A stretch of 64,000 bases of DNA from Promicromonospora sukumoe (lineage in GTDB: Bacteria; Actinomycetota; Actinomycetes; Actinomycetales; Cellulomonadaceae), in the NCBI RefSeq assembly GCF_014137995.1, contig NZ_JACGWV010000002.1, positions 806,001 through 870,000 on the forward strand, written 5' to 3'. Both the position numbers and the translations under genes were made by a program. The notes under the pieces were generated by a model that saw nothing but the letters and a program-made list of their open reading frames with translations, did no database searches and was not told where the DNA came from. Below, one piece after another: positions 49,246 to 56,773 of the stretch. The first letter of the stretch is position 1, and each line of letters starts with the position of its first letter.

Positions 49246-50202
49246 TCAGCTCTCCTTCTGTCGCAGGAACAGGAAGTTCAGGGCGCTGACGGCGATCAGC
49301 AGAAGGGCCAGCAGGTAGCTCATCGCGGCGGCGAGGCCCATGCGGAACTGCTCCAGGCCCACCTCGGCGATGAACATGATGGCCGTGCGCGTCTCGTTGG
49401 ACGGGTTGCCCGCGGTGAGCAGGTAGGACTGGCCGAACATGTTGGCCGAGGCCAGCACCGTCATGGTCAGGACGAAGAGGATGACGGGGCGCAGCTGCGG
49501 GATCGTGACGTGCACGAACTGCTGCCAGCGGTTGGCGCCGTCCACCTTGGCGGCGTCGTAGAGCGCGTCGTCCACGTTCTGCAGGCCCGCGAGGTAGACC
49601 ACGGAGTTGAAGCCCATGGTCCACCAGACCGTTACGCCCACCAGGGAGATCCAGACCCACGGCGTCGCCGTCAGCCACGGGACCGCCTCGGTGACGCCGA
49701 GCTGTGCGAGGTACCCGTTGATCAGGCCGGTGTTGCCGTTGAGCAGGTACTGCCACAGCAGGCCGATCACGCTGACGCCCAGCACGTACGGCGCGAAGAA
49801 GACCGCACGGAAGAAGGTGCGCCCGCGGAACCGCTGGTTGAGCAGCAGCGCGAGACCCAGCGGGATGGCCATGAGCAGCGGCACCGAGAGCACCACGAAC
49901 AGGCCCGTGGCCCGCATGCTCTCCCAGAACTGCTGCGCCACCAGCGCGTCCGGGGTGAACAGGTCCACGTAGTTCTGCAGGCCCACGAACGGGCGGTCGG
50001 GCAGGAAGAAGTCCCAGTTGTGCAGGCTCATCCAGAGCCCGGACACGGCGGGGACCAGCACGAACGTGCCGAAGATCAGCAGGAACGGCGCGAGGAAGAG
50101 GTAGGGCGTCCAGGGCCGGGGCCGGCTGGGCGAGAGGGTGGCGGCGGCGCGTGCTCCGGCGACGGGCCCGGTGGCCGGGGCCGCGGTCGTGGTGGCGGTC
50201 AT
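49246..50202 (-). CDS. Carbohydrate ABC transporter permease, MalF type
   Basis: Membrane permease of 318 residues with six membrane segments and the EAA loop (ALYDAAKVDGANRWQQFVHVTIPQL). The ATG at 50202 follows the binding-protein stop by one base, so translation is coupled. It shares overall design with the permease at 27725, but the sequence differs enough to imply a different substrate. Confidence 0.92.
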   Translation of the reverse strand: MTATTTAAPATGPVAGARAAATLSPSRPRPWTPYLFLAPFLLIFGTFVLVPAVSGLWMSLHNWDFFLPDRPFVGLQNYVDLFTPDALVAQQFWESMRATGLFVVLSVPLLMAIPLGLALLLNQRFRGRTFFRAVFFAPYVLGVSVIGLLWQYLLNGNTGLINGYLAQLGVTEAVPWLTATPWVWISLVGVTVWWTMGFNSVVYLAGLQNVDDALYDAAKVDGANRWQQFVHVTIPQLRPVILFVLTMTVLASANMFGQSYLLTAGNPSNETRTAIMFIAEVGLEQFRMGLAAAMSYLLALLLIAVSALNFLFLRQKES

Positions 50203-50203
50203 C

Positions 50204-51535
50204 TCAGGCCCTCCCGTACTTCTCGACGTTCTCCTGGAGCAGGAAGGACGCCTGGGTCGTCGCGGTGTCGAGCGCCGCGGCGGGGTCGCCGAGCGAGAGC
50301 AGGGCGTCGCCGATGGCGGGGTACAGGATGGTCGTCTGCACCTCCGCGATCCCCGGCACCAGCGGGTAGAAGCGGATGTGCTCGACGCCCTCCGCCACGT
50401 GTGACTGCGCTGTCAGTTCAGCGAGCTCCGGCGAGTCGAGGATGGGCAGGCGGGCGGGGACGGGCCCCGCGGAGGCCCAGCCGATCGAGTTGGCGAGGAT
50501 CCAGCCGAGGAACGTCACGACGGCGGCGAGCCGGTCGGCGTCGAACCGCGGCTGGCGCGCCACGACGAACTGGTGCGAGCCGGAGAACGCGGCCCGCCCG
50601 CTGCCGATCTGCGGGAGCGGCGCGACGTCCCAGTCGAGCCCCTCGACGGAGCCGAGGTCGTTGATCAGCGCGCCGGGGCCGCCCCAGAGGAACGCGTTCT
50701 GGTCGTTCTTGAACGCCATCGAGGCGTCGGAGCCGCTCACGTTCCGCGGGCTCCACCCCGACCGGATCAGGGACTGCTGCCACTCCAGCGCGTCCACGCC
50801 GGCCTGGGCGCCGAACGTCGCGGCGTTGCCGCCGTCGTCGTAGTGCTCGCCGCCGAACTGCCAGAGCAGCGAGTCGAACCCGCGCCCCACGCCCTGCGGG
50901 TCGACGGCGGGGAGCCAGTGGCCCTTGACGCCGGACGAGGCCAGCGCGTCGAGCGCGTGCTCGTAGCCGGCGCGGTCCGTCGGCGGAGCGTCCGGGTCCA
51001 GCCCGGCCTGCTCCAGCACCCGGCGGTTGTAGAACAGCGAGTCGGGCCACATGTCCAGCGGCAGCGACCAGCGCTGGTCGCGGTAGACGCCGGAGCCCCA
51101 GACGACGGGGAGGTAGTCGGCCTCCGCGAGGCCGACGGTCTCCAGGATGTCGTCCACGGGCATGATCACCTTCCGCGCGGCGTTGGTCGCCACCTGGAAG
51201 TTGTGCATGAGCGCGAAGTCCGGGGCCAGCCCGCTCGTCACCGCGGCGGGGAACTTCTGGTAGAAGTCGCCCCACGGCAGGGCGTACATGTCGATGCCGA
51301 TGTTCGGGTGCGCCGCCGTGAACTCCGCGATCAGCGTCCGCATGACCGGGCCGTCGCCGCCCGTCAGCCCGTTCCAGAACTTCAGCCTGACCGGCGGCCC
51401 GTCGTAGGCCGCGGGGACCCGCGGCAGCCGCGCCGTCCCGATCGTCGGCGCGCAGCCGGCGAGCGACGCCGCGACGCCGGCGAGGCCGGCCGCACCGATC
51501 GCCCGCAGGACAGCACGGCGCGTGAGCGTACTCAT
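50204..51535 (-). CDS. Sugar ABC transporter substrate-binding lipoprotein
   Basis: Family 1 extracellular binding protein of 443 residues. A twin-arginine-containing signal (LTRRAVLRAIGAAGLAG) ends in the lipobox SLAGC (Cys28). The fold is supported by LKFWNGLTGGDGPVM, HPNIGIDMYALPWGDFYQK and DSLFYNRRVLEQAGLDP. GGTGGAG lies about eight bases before the ATG at 51535. It is the first gene of a five-gene operon (binding protein, two permeases, IclR, enolase-family enzyme). The sugar is unknown. Confidence 0.92.
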   Translation of the reverse strand: MSTLTRRAVLRAIGAAGLAGVAASLAGCAPTIGTARLPRVPAAYDGPPVRLKFWNGLTGGDGPVMRTLIAEFTAAHPNIGIDMYALPWGDFYQKFPAAVTSGLAPDFALMHNFQVATNAARKVIMPVDDILETVGLAEADYLPVVWGSGVYRDQRWSLPLDMWPDSLFYNRRVLEQAGLDPDAPPTDRAGYEHALDALASSGVKGHWLPAVDPQGVGRGFDSLLWQFGGEHYDDGGNAATFGAQAGVDALEWQQSLIRSGWSPRNVSGSDASMAFKNDQNAFLWGGPGALINDLGSVEGLDWDVAPLPQIGSGRAAFSGSHQFVVARQPRFDADRLAAVVTFLGWILANSIGWASAGPVPARLPILDSPELAELTAQSHVAEGVEHIRFYPLVPGIAEVQTTILYPAIGDALLSLGDPAAALDTATTQASFLLQENVEKYGRA

Positions 51536-51645
51536 CTCCACGTCTCCACCTCGTTGTGTGTCGTCCCGCTGACCGGGACGCCTGTGTCGATGATCGGGAC
51601 ACTAGTGGAGGTGCAGGAGGGCGCGCAAGAGTCCACGCCAAGAAT

Positions 51646-51687
51646 GTGTGTGCGCATGCTCTCGACATCGAAAGCATGCGCACACAC
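51646..51687. repeat. 15-base-arm palindrome upstream of the second sugar operon
   Basis: Perfect arms GTGTGTGCGCATGCT and its complement flank 12 bases. It lies about 110 bases upstream of the binding-protein start and 26 bases after the M20 dipeptidase stop. It could be an operator (IclR is a candidate) or a third dispersed palindrome family; only one copy is in the window. Confidence 0.75.
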
Positions 51688-51712
51688 GTTCCGGGTGCGG
51701 ACCTTCTGCCGG

Positions 51713-53065
51713 TCAGCGGGCGGCAGAATCCGCGTAGCGCTGGAGGAAACCGGCCGTGGCCAGGGCCATGTTGGCGATCTCGGTGGGGTCCACGCTCTCG
51801 TTCGGGGCGTGGATGGCCGCCATCGGCTCCTCGACGCCGACCAGGAGGATCTCCGCCCCGGGGTACGTGTCCGCGAAGACGTTGCACAGCGGGATGGACC
51901 CGCCCTGGCCGAGCCGGGCCATCGGCGTGCCGTAGGCGTCCTCCATCGCGGCGGACAGCGCGTGGAACGCCGGCCCGTCGACCGCCGCGAGGAACGGCTC
52001 GCCCTCCGCCTCGACCGTGACCTGCACCGCGACGCCCCAGGGCGCCGCCGCGCGGAGCTGGCCCTCGAGCGCCTTCCGGGCCTGGTCCGCGGTGGTGCCC
52101 GGCGGGATGCGCAGGTTGAGCCGGGCCGAGGCGCGCGGCGTGATCGCGGACGCCGAGCCCACCACGGGCGGGCAGTCGATGCCCAGGATCGTCAGCGCGG
52201 GCCGGGCCCACAGCAGGTCCGCGACGCTGCCGTCACCCAGCAGCGAGACGCCCTCCAGCACGGTCGCGTCCCAGCGGAACCGGTCGGCCGGGTAGCCCTC
52301 GCCCGCCCAGGTCCCGCGGTGGTCGAGCCCCGCGACCGTGGTGTCGCCGTTCGCGTCCCGCAGCGTCGCCAGCACCGCGACGAGCGCGGCCAGGGCGTCG
52401 GGGGCGGCGCCGCCGAACATGCCGGAGTGCACCTCCGAGGCGAGCGCCTGGAGCGTCAGCACCACGTTGACCATCCCGCGCAGGCTCACGGTCGCCGCGG
52501 GGTGCCCGACGGCGGCGTTGCCGGTGTCGCACACGAGCACGGCGTCGGCGCGCAGCAGGTCGGCGTGGTCGGGCACGAACGCCTCCAGGCCGCCGGTGCC
52601 CTGCTCCTCCGAGCCCTCGACGACGAGCTTGAGGTGCACGGGGACGTCGTCGAGCGCCCGCAGCGCGGCCAGGAGCATGACGATGTTGCCCTTGCAGTCG
52701 GCGCTGCCGCGGCCGTACCACCGGCCGTCGGCGTCCGTGAGCTGGAACGGGGGCGTGCGCCAGGCGGCCTCGTCGAGCGGCGGCTGCACGTCGTAGTGCG
52801 CGTAGAGCAGCACGGTCGGCGCGGCCGGGTCGGCGCAGGGCCGCGAGCCGACGACGGCGTTGCTCCCGTCCGCCGTCCGCTCCAGGTGCGCGTCCTGGAA
52901 GCCGACGCCGGCGAACGCGTCGAGCACCCAGCGGGCGGCGCGCTCGCACTCCTGCGGCGGGAACTGCCGCGCGTCCGCGACCGACCGGATGGCGACGAGC
53001 TCGGCGAGCTCGGCGCGCACCCGCGGCATCTCGTAGTCGACCCGGGCACGGAGGTTCATGGTCAC
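51713..53065 (-). CDS. M20-family dipeptidase
   Basis: Zinc-dependent exopeptidase of 450 residues. Metal and catalytic motifs are LLYAHYDVQPP, YGRGSADCKGN, VVEGSEEQGTGG, DTGNAAVGH and a late IHAPNES. The lid domain with LRIPPGTTADQARKAL is normal. No signal peptide, so it is cytosolic. The GTG at 53065 overlaps the preceding stop as GTGA; an ATG at 53059 is also possible. Located behind an amino-acid permease, it probably releases amino acids from imported dipeptides. Confidence 0.92.
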   Translation of the reverse strand: MTMNLRARVDYEMPRVRAELAELVAIRSVADARQFPPQECERAARWVLDAFAGVGFQDAHLERTADGSNAVVGSRPCADPAAPTVLLYAHYDVQPPLDEAAWRTPPFQLTDADGRWYGRGSADCKGNIVMLLAALRALDDVPVHLKLVVEGSEEQGTGGLEAFVPDHADLLRADAVLVCDTGNAAVGHPAATVSLRGMVNVVLTLQALASEVHSGMFGGAAPDALAALVAVLATLRDANGDTTVAGLDHRGTWAGEGYPADRFRWDATVLEGVSLLGDGSVADLLWARPALTILGIDCPPVVGSASAITPRASARLNLRIPPGTTADQARKALEGQLRAAAPWGVAVQVTVEAEGEPFLAAVDGPAFHALSAAMEDAYGTPMARLGQGGSIPLCNVFADTYPGAEILLVGVEEPMAAIHAPNESVDPTEIANMALATAGFLQRYADSAAR

Positions 53066-53511
53066 GCACCCGCCACGTCGTCGGTCTGGAGGCTGTCCAC
53101 GTACTGCTGGAACTCGTCGAGCTCGTCGGGGCAGTAGATCTGGATGATCAGGAGCTGGCCGTGCAGGATCTTGCGGTCCGAGATCACGGGCCGCGACCCG
53201 GGTCCGCCGGCACCGTTGGCGAGCTGCGCCTGCAGCGTCGCCCGGGTCAGGGGGTCGTTCGGGTCGGCGCAGGTCGCTCCGCCGTCGTCCCCGAGCACGC
53301 GGACGATCTGGTCCTTCGACGGCGTGACCGTGGCGCCGGCGGCGTCGAGCGCCTGGATCAGCTCGTCGGCCTTGGCCTCGGCGTCGCGGCCGCGGTCCGC
53401 CGCGCGGAACATGACCAGCCCGAGGACCAGGAGGGCGCCGAGCACGACGCCCACCACCACGTAGATGATCGCGCGCTCGCGGCCGGACTGGGTCTCGTCG
53501 GGGGTGCTCAT
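53062..53511 (-). CDS. Single-pass membrane protein with external cysteines, unknown family
   Basis: Protein of 149 residues with an N-terminal membrane segment (IIYVVVGVVLGALLVLGLVMF) and an extracytoplasmic or periplasm-facing domain holding two cysteines (GGATCADPNDP and IYCPDELDEF) that could form a disulfide. I do not recognise the family. Its ATG overlaps the transporter stop (ATGA) and its stop overlaps the dipeptidase start (GTGA), so it is wedged into the operon and probably supports the transporter. Confidence 0.78.
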   Translation of the reverse strand: MSTPDETQSGRERAIIYVVVGVVLGALLVLGLVMFRAADRGRDAEAKADELIQALDAAGATVTPSKDQIVRVLGDDGGATCADPNDPLTRATLQAQLANGAGGPGSRPVISDRKILHGQLLIIQIYCPDELDEFQQYVDSLQTDDVAGA

Positions 53512-55013
53512 TCCGGGGTCACCTCCTCCGCCGCTGCCTCCTGCTTCCACGAGGGCTTGCGCGCCCGGTAGAAGAGGTACGGCACCAGCAGGCCGAGACC
53601 AAGGGCGCCGACGACGACGATCACGACGTACACGACCGGGTTGGCGCCGCCGAACTGCGACGGCGGGATGAACCCGACCAGCAGGGCCGCGAGCGACGCC
53701 CCGAAGCCGATGCCGCAGAGCGACTTGAGCATCGGCGAGCGGAACCCGCGCGGATGGTCGGGGTACTTGCGGCGCAGCCCGACGGCCGCGACGAACATGA
53801 GCAGGTACATGATCAGGTACACCTGCGTGGTGATCACCGAGAAGATCCAGTAGGCGCTGGAGACGTTGGGGATCAGCGCGTACATGAGCCCGATCGCCGT
53901 GGTGACGATGCCCTGGACCACCAGGATGTTCTGCTGCACGCCGTTCTTGTTGAGCCGCTGCAGGAACGGTGGCAGGTAGCCCTCCTGCCGGGAGATGAGC
54001 AGCAGGCCCTTCGACGGGCCGGCGAGCCAGGTGAGCATGCCGCCGAGCGACGCCGTCACGAGCATGATCCCGACGATCGGGGTGAGCCACTGCGTGCCGA
54101 AGTTGGCGAACACCGCGTCGAAGGCCTGCATCACGCCCGCGGTGAGCGAGAGCTGGTCGGCGGGCACCACCCAGCTGATCGCGAGGGCCGGGAGGATGAA
54201 GATCAGCAGCACCATGCCCATCGCCAGGAACATCGACTTGGGGAACTCCTTGGCCGGGTTCCGCAGCGACGACACGTGGACCGCGTTCATCTCCATGCCG
54301 GAGTAGGACAGGAAGTTGTTCACGATGAGCACGAGACTCGCGAGGCCGGCCCACGCGGGGAAGATGTGGTCGGCCGTCATCGGCGCGGCCGACTCGTTGC
54401 CCTGGCCCAGGAACACCGTGCCGAGCACCACGAGCACGACGCCGGGGATCAGCGTCCCGATGATCAGGCCGCCGCTCGCCAGCCCCGCCACGCCCTTGGT
54501 GCCGCGCGAGGAGACCCACACGCCGCTCCAGTAGACGACGATGATCACGCACGCCGTCCAGACGCCGCTGCTCGCGAGCGCCGGGTTGAACACGTAGGCC
54601 AGGGTGCTCGCGACGAACCCCAGCAGGCTGGGGTAGTAGAAGATCGTCATCGCGAACTGGCACCACACGGCGAGGAAGCCCATGGGCTTGGAGATGCCGC
54701 GCGCGACCCAGTTGTAGACGCCGCCCTTCCAGCCGGACGCGAGCTCGGCGGACACGAGCGACGTCGGCAGCAGGAAGACCACCGCGGGCAGCAGGTACAG
54801 GAACACGCAGGCCAGCCCGTAGACCGCCATGGTCGGCGCGGCCCGCAGGCTCGCCACCGAGCTGGTGGTCATCATGGCGAGCGCGACCCAGGAGATCCAC
54901 GCGGTCGCCGGCACCTTCGCGGCCGCCTTCTCCGCGGCGCGGGCCGGGGGCTCGGCGGCGTGCCGGGCGACGTGCTCGGCGGCGGGGTCCTGCGAAGCGT
55001 CCATGGCGCTCAT
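53508..55013 (-). CDS. APC-family amino acid transporter, glutamate:GABA antiporter-like
   Basis: Membrane transporter of 501 residues with about twelve segments. The first helix and following region (SVASLRAAPTMAVYGLACVFLY, PTSLVSAELASGWKGGVYNWV) and EGYLPPFLQRLNKNGVQQN match the GadC-like branch of the APC superfamily. No glutamate decarboxylase gene is nearby, so the substrate may be another amino acid. It is the first of three overlapping genes with the small membrane protein and the M20 dipeptidase. Confidence 0.9.
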   Translation of the reverse strand: MSAMDASQDPAAEHVARHAAEPPARAAEKAAAKVPATAWISWVALAMMTTSSVASLRAAPTMAVYGLACVFLYLLPAVVFLLPTSLVSAELASGWKGGVYNWVARGISKPMGFLAVWCQFAMTIFYYPSLLGFVASTLAYVFNPALASSGVWTACVIIVVYWSGVWVSSRGTKGVAGLASGGLIIGTLIPGVVLVVLGTVFLGQGNESAAPMTADHIFPAWAGLASLVLIVNNFLSYSGMEMNAVHVSSLRNPAKEFPKSMFLAMGMVLLIFILPALAISWVVPADQLSLTAGVMQAFDAVFANFGTQWLTPIVGIMLVTASLGGMLTWLAGPSKGLLLISRQEGYLPPFLQRLNKNGVQQNILVVQGIVTTAIGLMYALIPNVSSAYWIFSVITTQVYLIMYLLMFVAAVGLRRKYPDHPRGFRSPMLKSLCGIGFGASLAALLVGFIPPSQFGGANPVVYVVIVVVGALGLGLLVPYLFYRARKPSWKQEAAAEEVTPE

Positions 55014-55071
55014 GGCGGCCTCCGTCCGGACGGGACGCGTCCGGACCGGGCGCGTCGGCGGGGAACAGCCT

Positions 55072-55362
55072 TCAGCCGGCGAGGAGCCGGGCCTTCTGCG
55101 CGCTGAACTCGGCGTCGGTGAGCACGCCCTCGTCCCGCAGCTTGCCGAGCCGTTCGAGCTGGGCGATCACGTCCCCGGACTCCGCCGCGGCGGGCGCGGC
55201 GGGCTGCGCCACGTAGACCTGCTGCGGAGCCTGCTGCTGCGGTTCCGCGTACGACTCCTGCGACGCCCAGCGGTTCGCCTGACGCCGCGAGACCCGGTTG
55301 GACACCGCGGTCGCGGTGCCGGCCACGACGGCGGTACGTGCCACACCTCTGAGAAGTCCCAT
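55072..55362 (-). CDS. SHOCT-domain protein
   Basis: Protein of 96 residues with an N-terminal basic/hydrophobic segment (RTAVVAGTATAVSNRVSRRQ), a Gln/Pro/Ala-rich middle and a C-terminal SHOCT domain (VIAQLERLGKLRDEGVLTDAEFSAQKARLL). SHOCT domains mediate oligomer or nucleic-acid contacts, but their roles are poorly known. GAAGGAGAG lies before the ATG at 55362, which overlaps the stop of the preceding gene. Confidence 0.88.
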   Translation of the reverse strand: MGLLRGVARTAVVAGTATAVSNRVSRRQANRWASQESYAEPQQQAPQQVYVAQPAAPAAAESGDVIAQLERLGKLRDEGVLTDAEFSAQKARLLAG

Positions 55363-55844
55363 CACAGCTCTCCTTCTCGTGCCTGCGCCGGTGTCGCGGT
55401 CGGGGCGCTCTGCTCCGCCTCCAGCGCGTCGAGCACGGCGACGACGTCCTCGACCGGGATGCGGCCGCTCGCGATCACCTGCGCGCCGACGTCCCGCATG
55501 GCCGTCACGAACGGTCGGGCCCAGGTGTTCTCGTACACGATCAGGCCGACGGCGCTGCCGGGTTCCACGAGCGCGACGCCCTCGCTCAGGTCCTCGTCGT
55601 CGAGCAGCCCGGAGCCCACGCCCTCGAAGACGGCGAGGTCGAGCGTCCCGTCGTGGTCGAGGTCGCTCAGCGCGAGGGCGACGACGTCGCCCTCCTCGGT
55701 ACGGCGTGCGACCCGCAGGTCGAGGATGCGGATGATCCCGCGCTCGACGAGGTCGAGCAGGGCGGCCAGGCCCTGACCCTGCAGCCTGCTGCCCGGGAAC
55801 TCCAGGGCTAGGTAGTCGATGGGTCCGACGTCGAGCTCGGTCAT
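55362..55844 (-). CDS. DUF6325/DUF1269-like protein
   Basis: Protein of 160 residues with VGPIDYLALEFPGSRLQGQGLAALL-type start (position 5 onward), GIIRILDLRV, DLDHDGTLDLAVF and SAVGLIVYENTWARPF. This is the small actinobacterial family that usually precedes a SHOCT protein, and it does so here with overlapping codons. Its function is unknown; the pair is thought to be stress related, which is not shown by the sequence. It is divergent from the CYTH-like gene. Confidence 0.82.
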   Translation of the reverse strand: MTELDVGPIDYLALEFPGSRLQGQGLAALLDLVERGIIRILDLRVARRTEEGDVVALALSDLDHDGTLDLAVFEGVGSGLLDDEDLSEGVALVEPGSAVGLIVYENTWARPFVTAMRDVGAQVIASGRIPVEDVVAVLDALEAEQSAPTATPAQAREGEL

Positions 55845-55992
55845 CTCCGGGCCTCCTGCGGTCGCGGACGGGTACAGCGCTTCCGCCCTCACCATCGCGG
55901 CGGACGGGGTGGTCGCGGCCCACCCGGACCGGGGTGGACCTGCACCACCCGGTTCCGCGCCATGATCGCGGGACAGACCCCCGGAGGCCCTC

Positions 55993-56754
55993 ATGTCCGC
56001 CACCCCGACGTACGACGCCGAGCAGCTCACCGGGATGCTCGCGCTCCTGCCCGACGTGGACTCGGTCGAGCTCAAGCTCACCGTGCCCGACGACTTCCAG
56101 CGCTCCGCCGTCCGGGAGCTCGGCATCGACCCGCTCGACGCGGTCCTGCGCCAGGTCGCCTTCGTCGACACCCCCGACCTGCGGCTCTCGTCGGCCGGGG
56201 TGGTGCTCCGCGCCCGGCGCACCCAGCGCAAGCCCGCCGACCTGACCGTCAAGCTCCGGCCCGCGATGCCCAACGACGTGCCCGACGGGTACCGCGGCCA
56301 CCCCGGGTTCAAGGTCGAGCTCGACGCCTCACCCGCCGGCTACACCTGCTCGTGCTCGCTCACCGTCGAGGTGTCCGACCGCCGGGTCCGCAAGGTGATG
56401 CTCGGCACCCGCGGCGTCCACCGCCTGCTCGACGACGACCAGCGGGCGCTCCTGGGCTCACGCCTGCCGGAGGACGTCTCCGTCGACGACCTCACCGTGC
56501 TCGGCCCCGTCAACCTGCTCAAGTGCCGGTTCCGCGCCAAGGGGTACCCGCGCCGCATGGTCGCCGAGCTGTGGGGGCTGCCCGACGGCGCTCGCATCCT
56601 CGAGCTGTCCACGAAGGCACCGCCCGCCGAGGCGTTCCAGGCCGCCGCCGAGTCCCGGGCCCTTCTGGCCCGCAGCGGCCTCGACCTCACGGCGCCGCAG
56701 GAGACCAAGACGCGAGCGGTGCTCGCCGCGCTGACGGCGCCGGGCGGCTCCTGA
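55993..56754 (+). CDS. CYTH-like domain protein
   Basis: Soluble protein of 253 residues resembling the CYTH (triphosphate tunnel) superfamily: VDSVELKLTVP at the N-terminus, FVDTPDLRLSSAGVVLRARR and LTVKLRP. The usual ExExK signature is incomplete (VELK), so the metal-triphosphate site may be altered. It probably binds or hydrolyses a triphosphate compound, an inference from fold only. ATG at 55993, convergent with the LuxR-type regulator. Confidence 0.75.
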   Translation: MSATPTYDAEQLTGMLALLPDVDSVELKLTVPDDFQRSAVRELGIDPLDAVLRQVAFVDTPDLRLSSAGVVLRARRTQRKPADLTVKLRPAMPNDVPDGYRGHPGFKVELDASPAGYTCSCSLTVEVSDRRVRKVMLGTRGVHRLLDDDQRALLGSRLPEDVSVDDLTVLGPVNLLKCRFRAKGYPRRMVAELWGLPDGARILELSTKAPPAEAFQAAAESRALLARSGLDLTAPQETKTRAVLAALTAPGGS

Positions 56755-56773
56755 CGGTGGTCGGCGCAGCCGG

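Noticed and set aside
55920..55937. CCACCCGG/CCGGGGTGG inverted repeat between divergent genes as an operator
   Set aside because: The symmetry is imperfect and composed of common GC-rich words, and no nearby regulator points to it.
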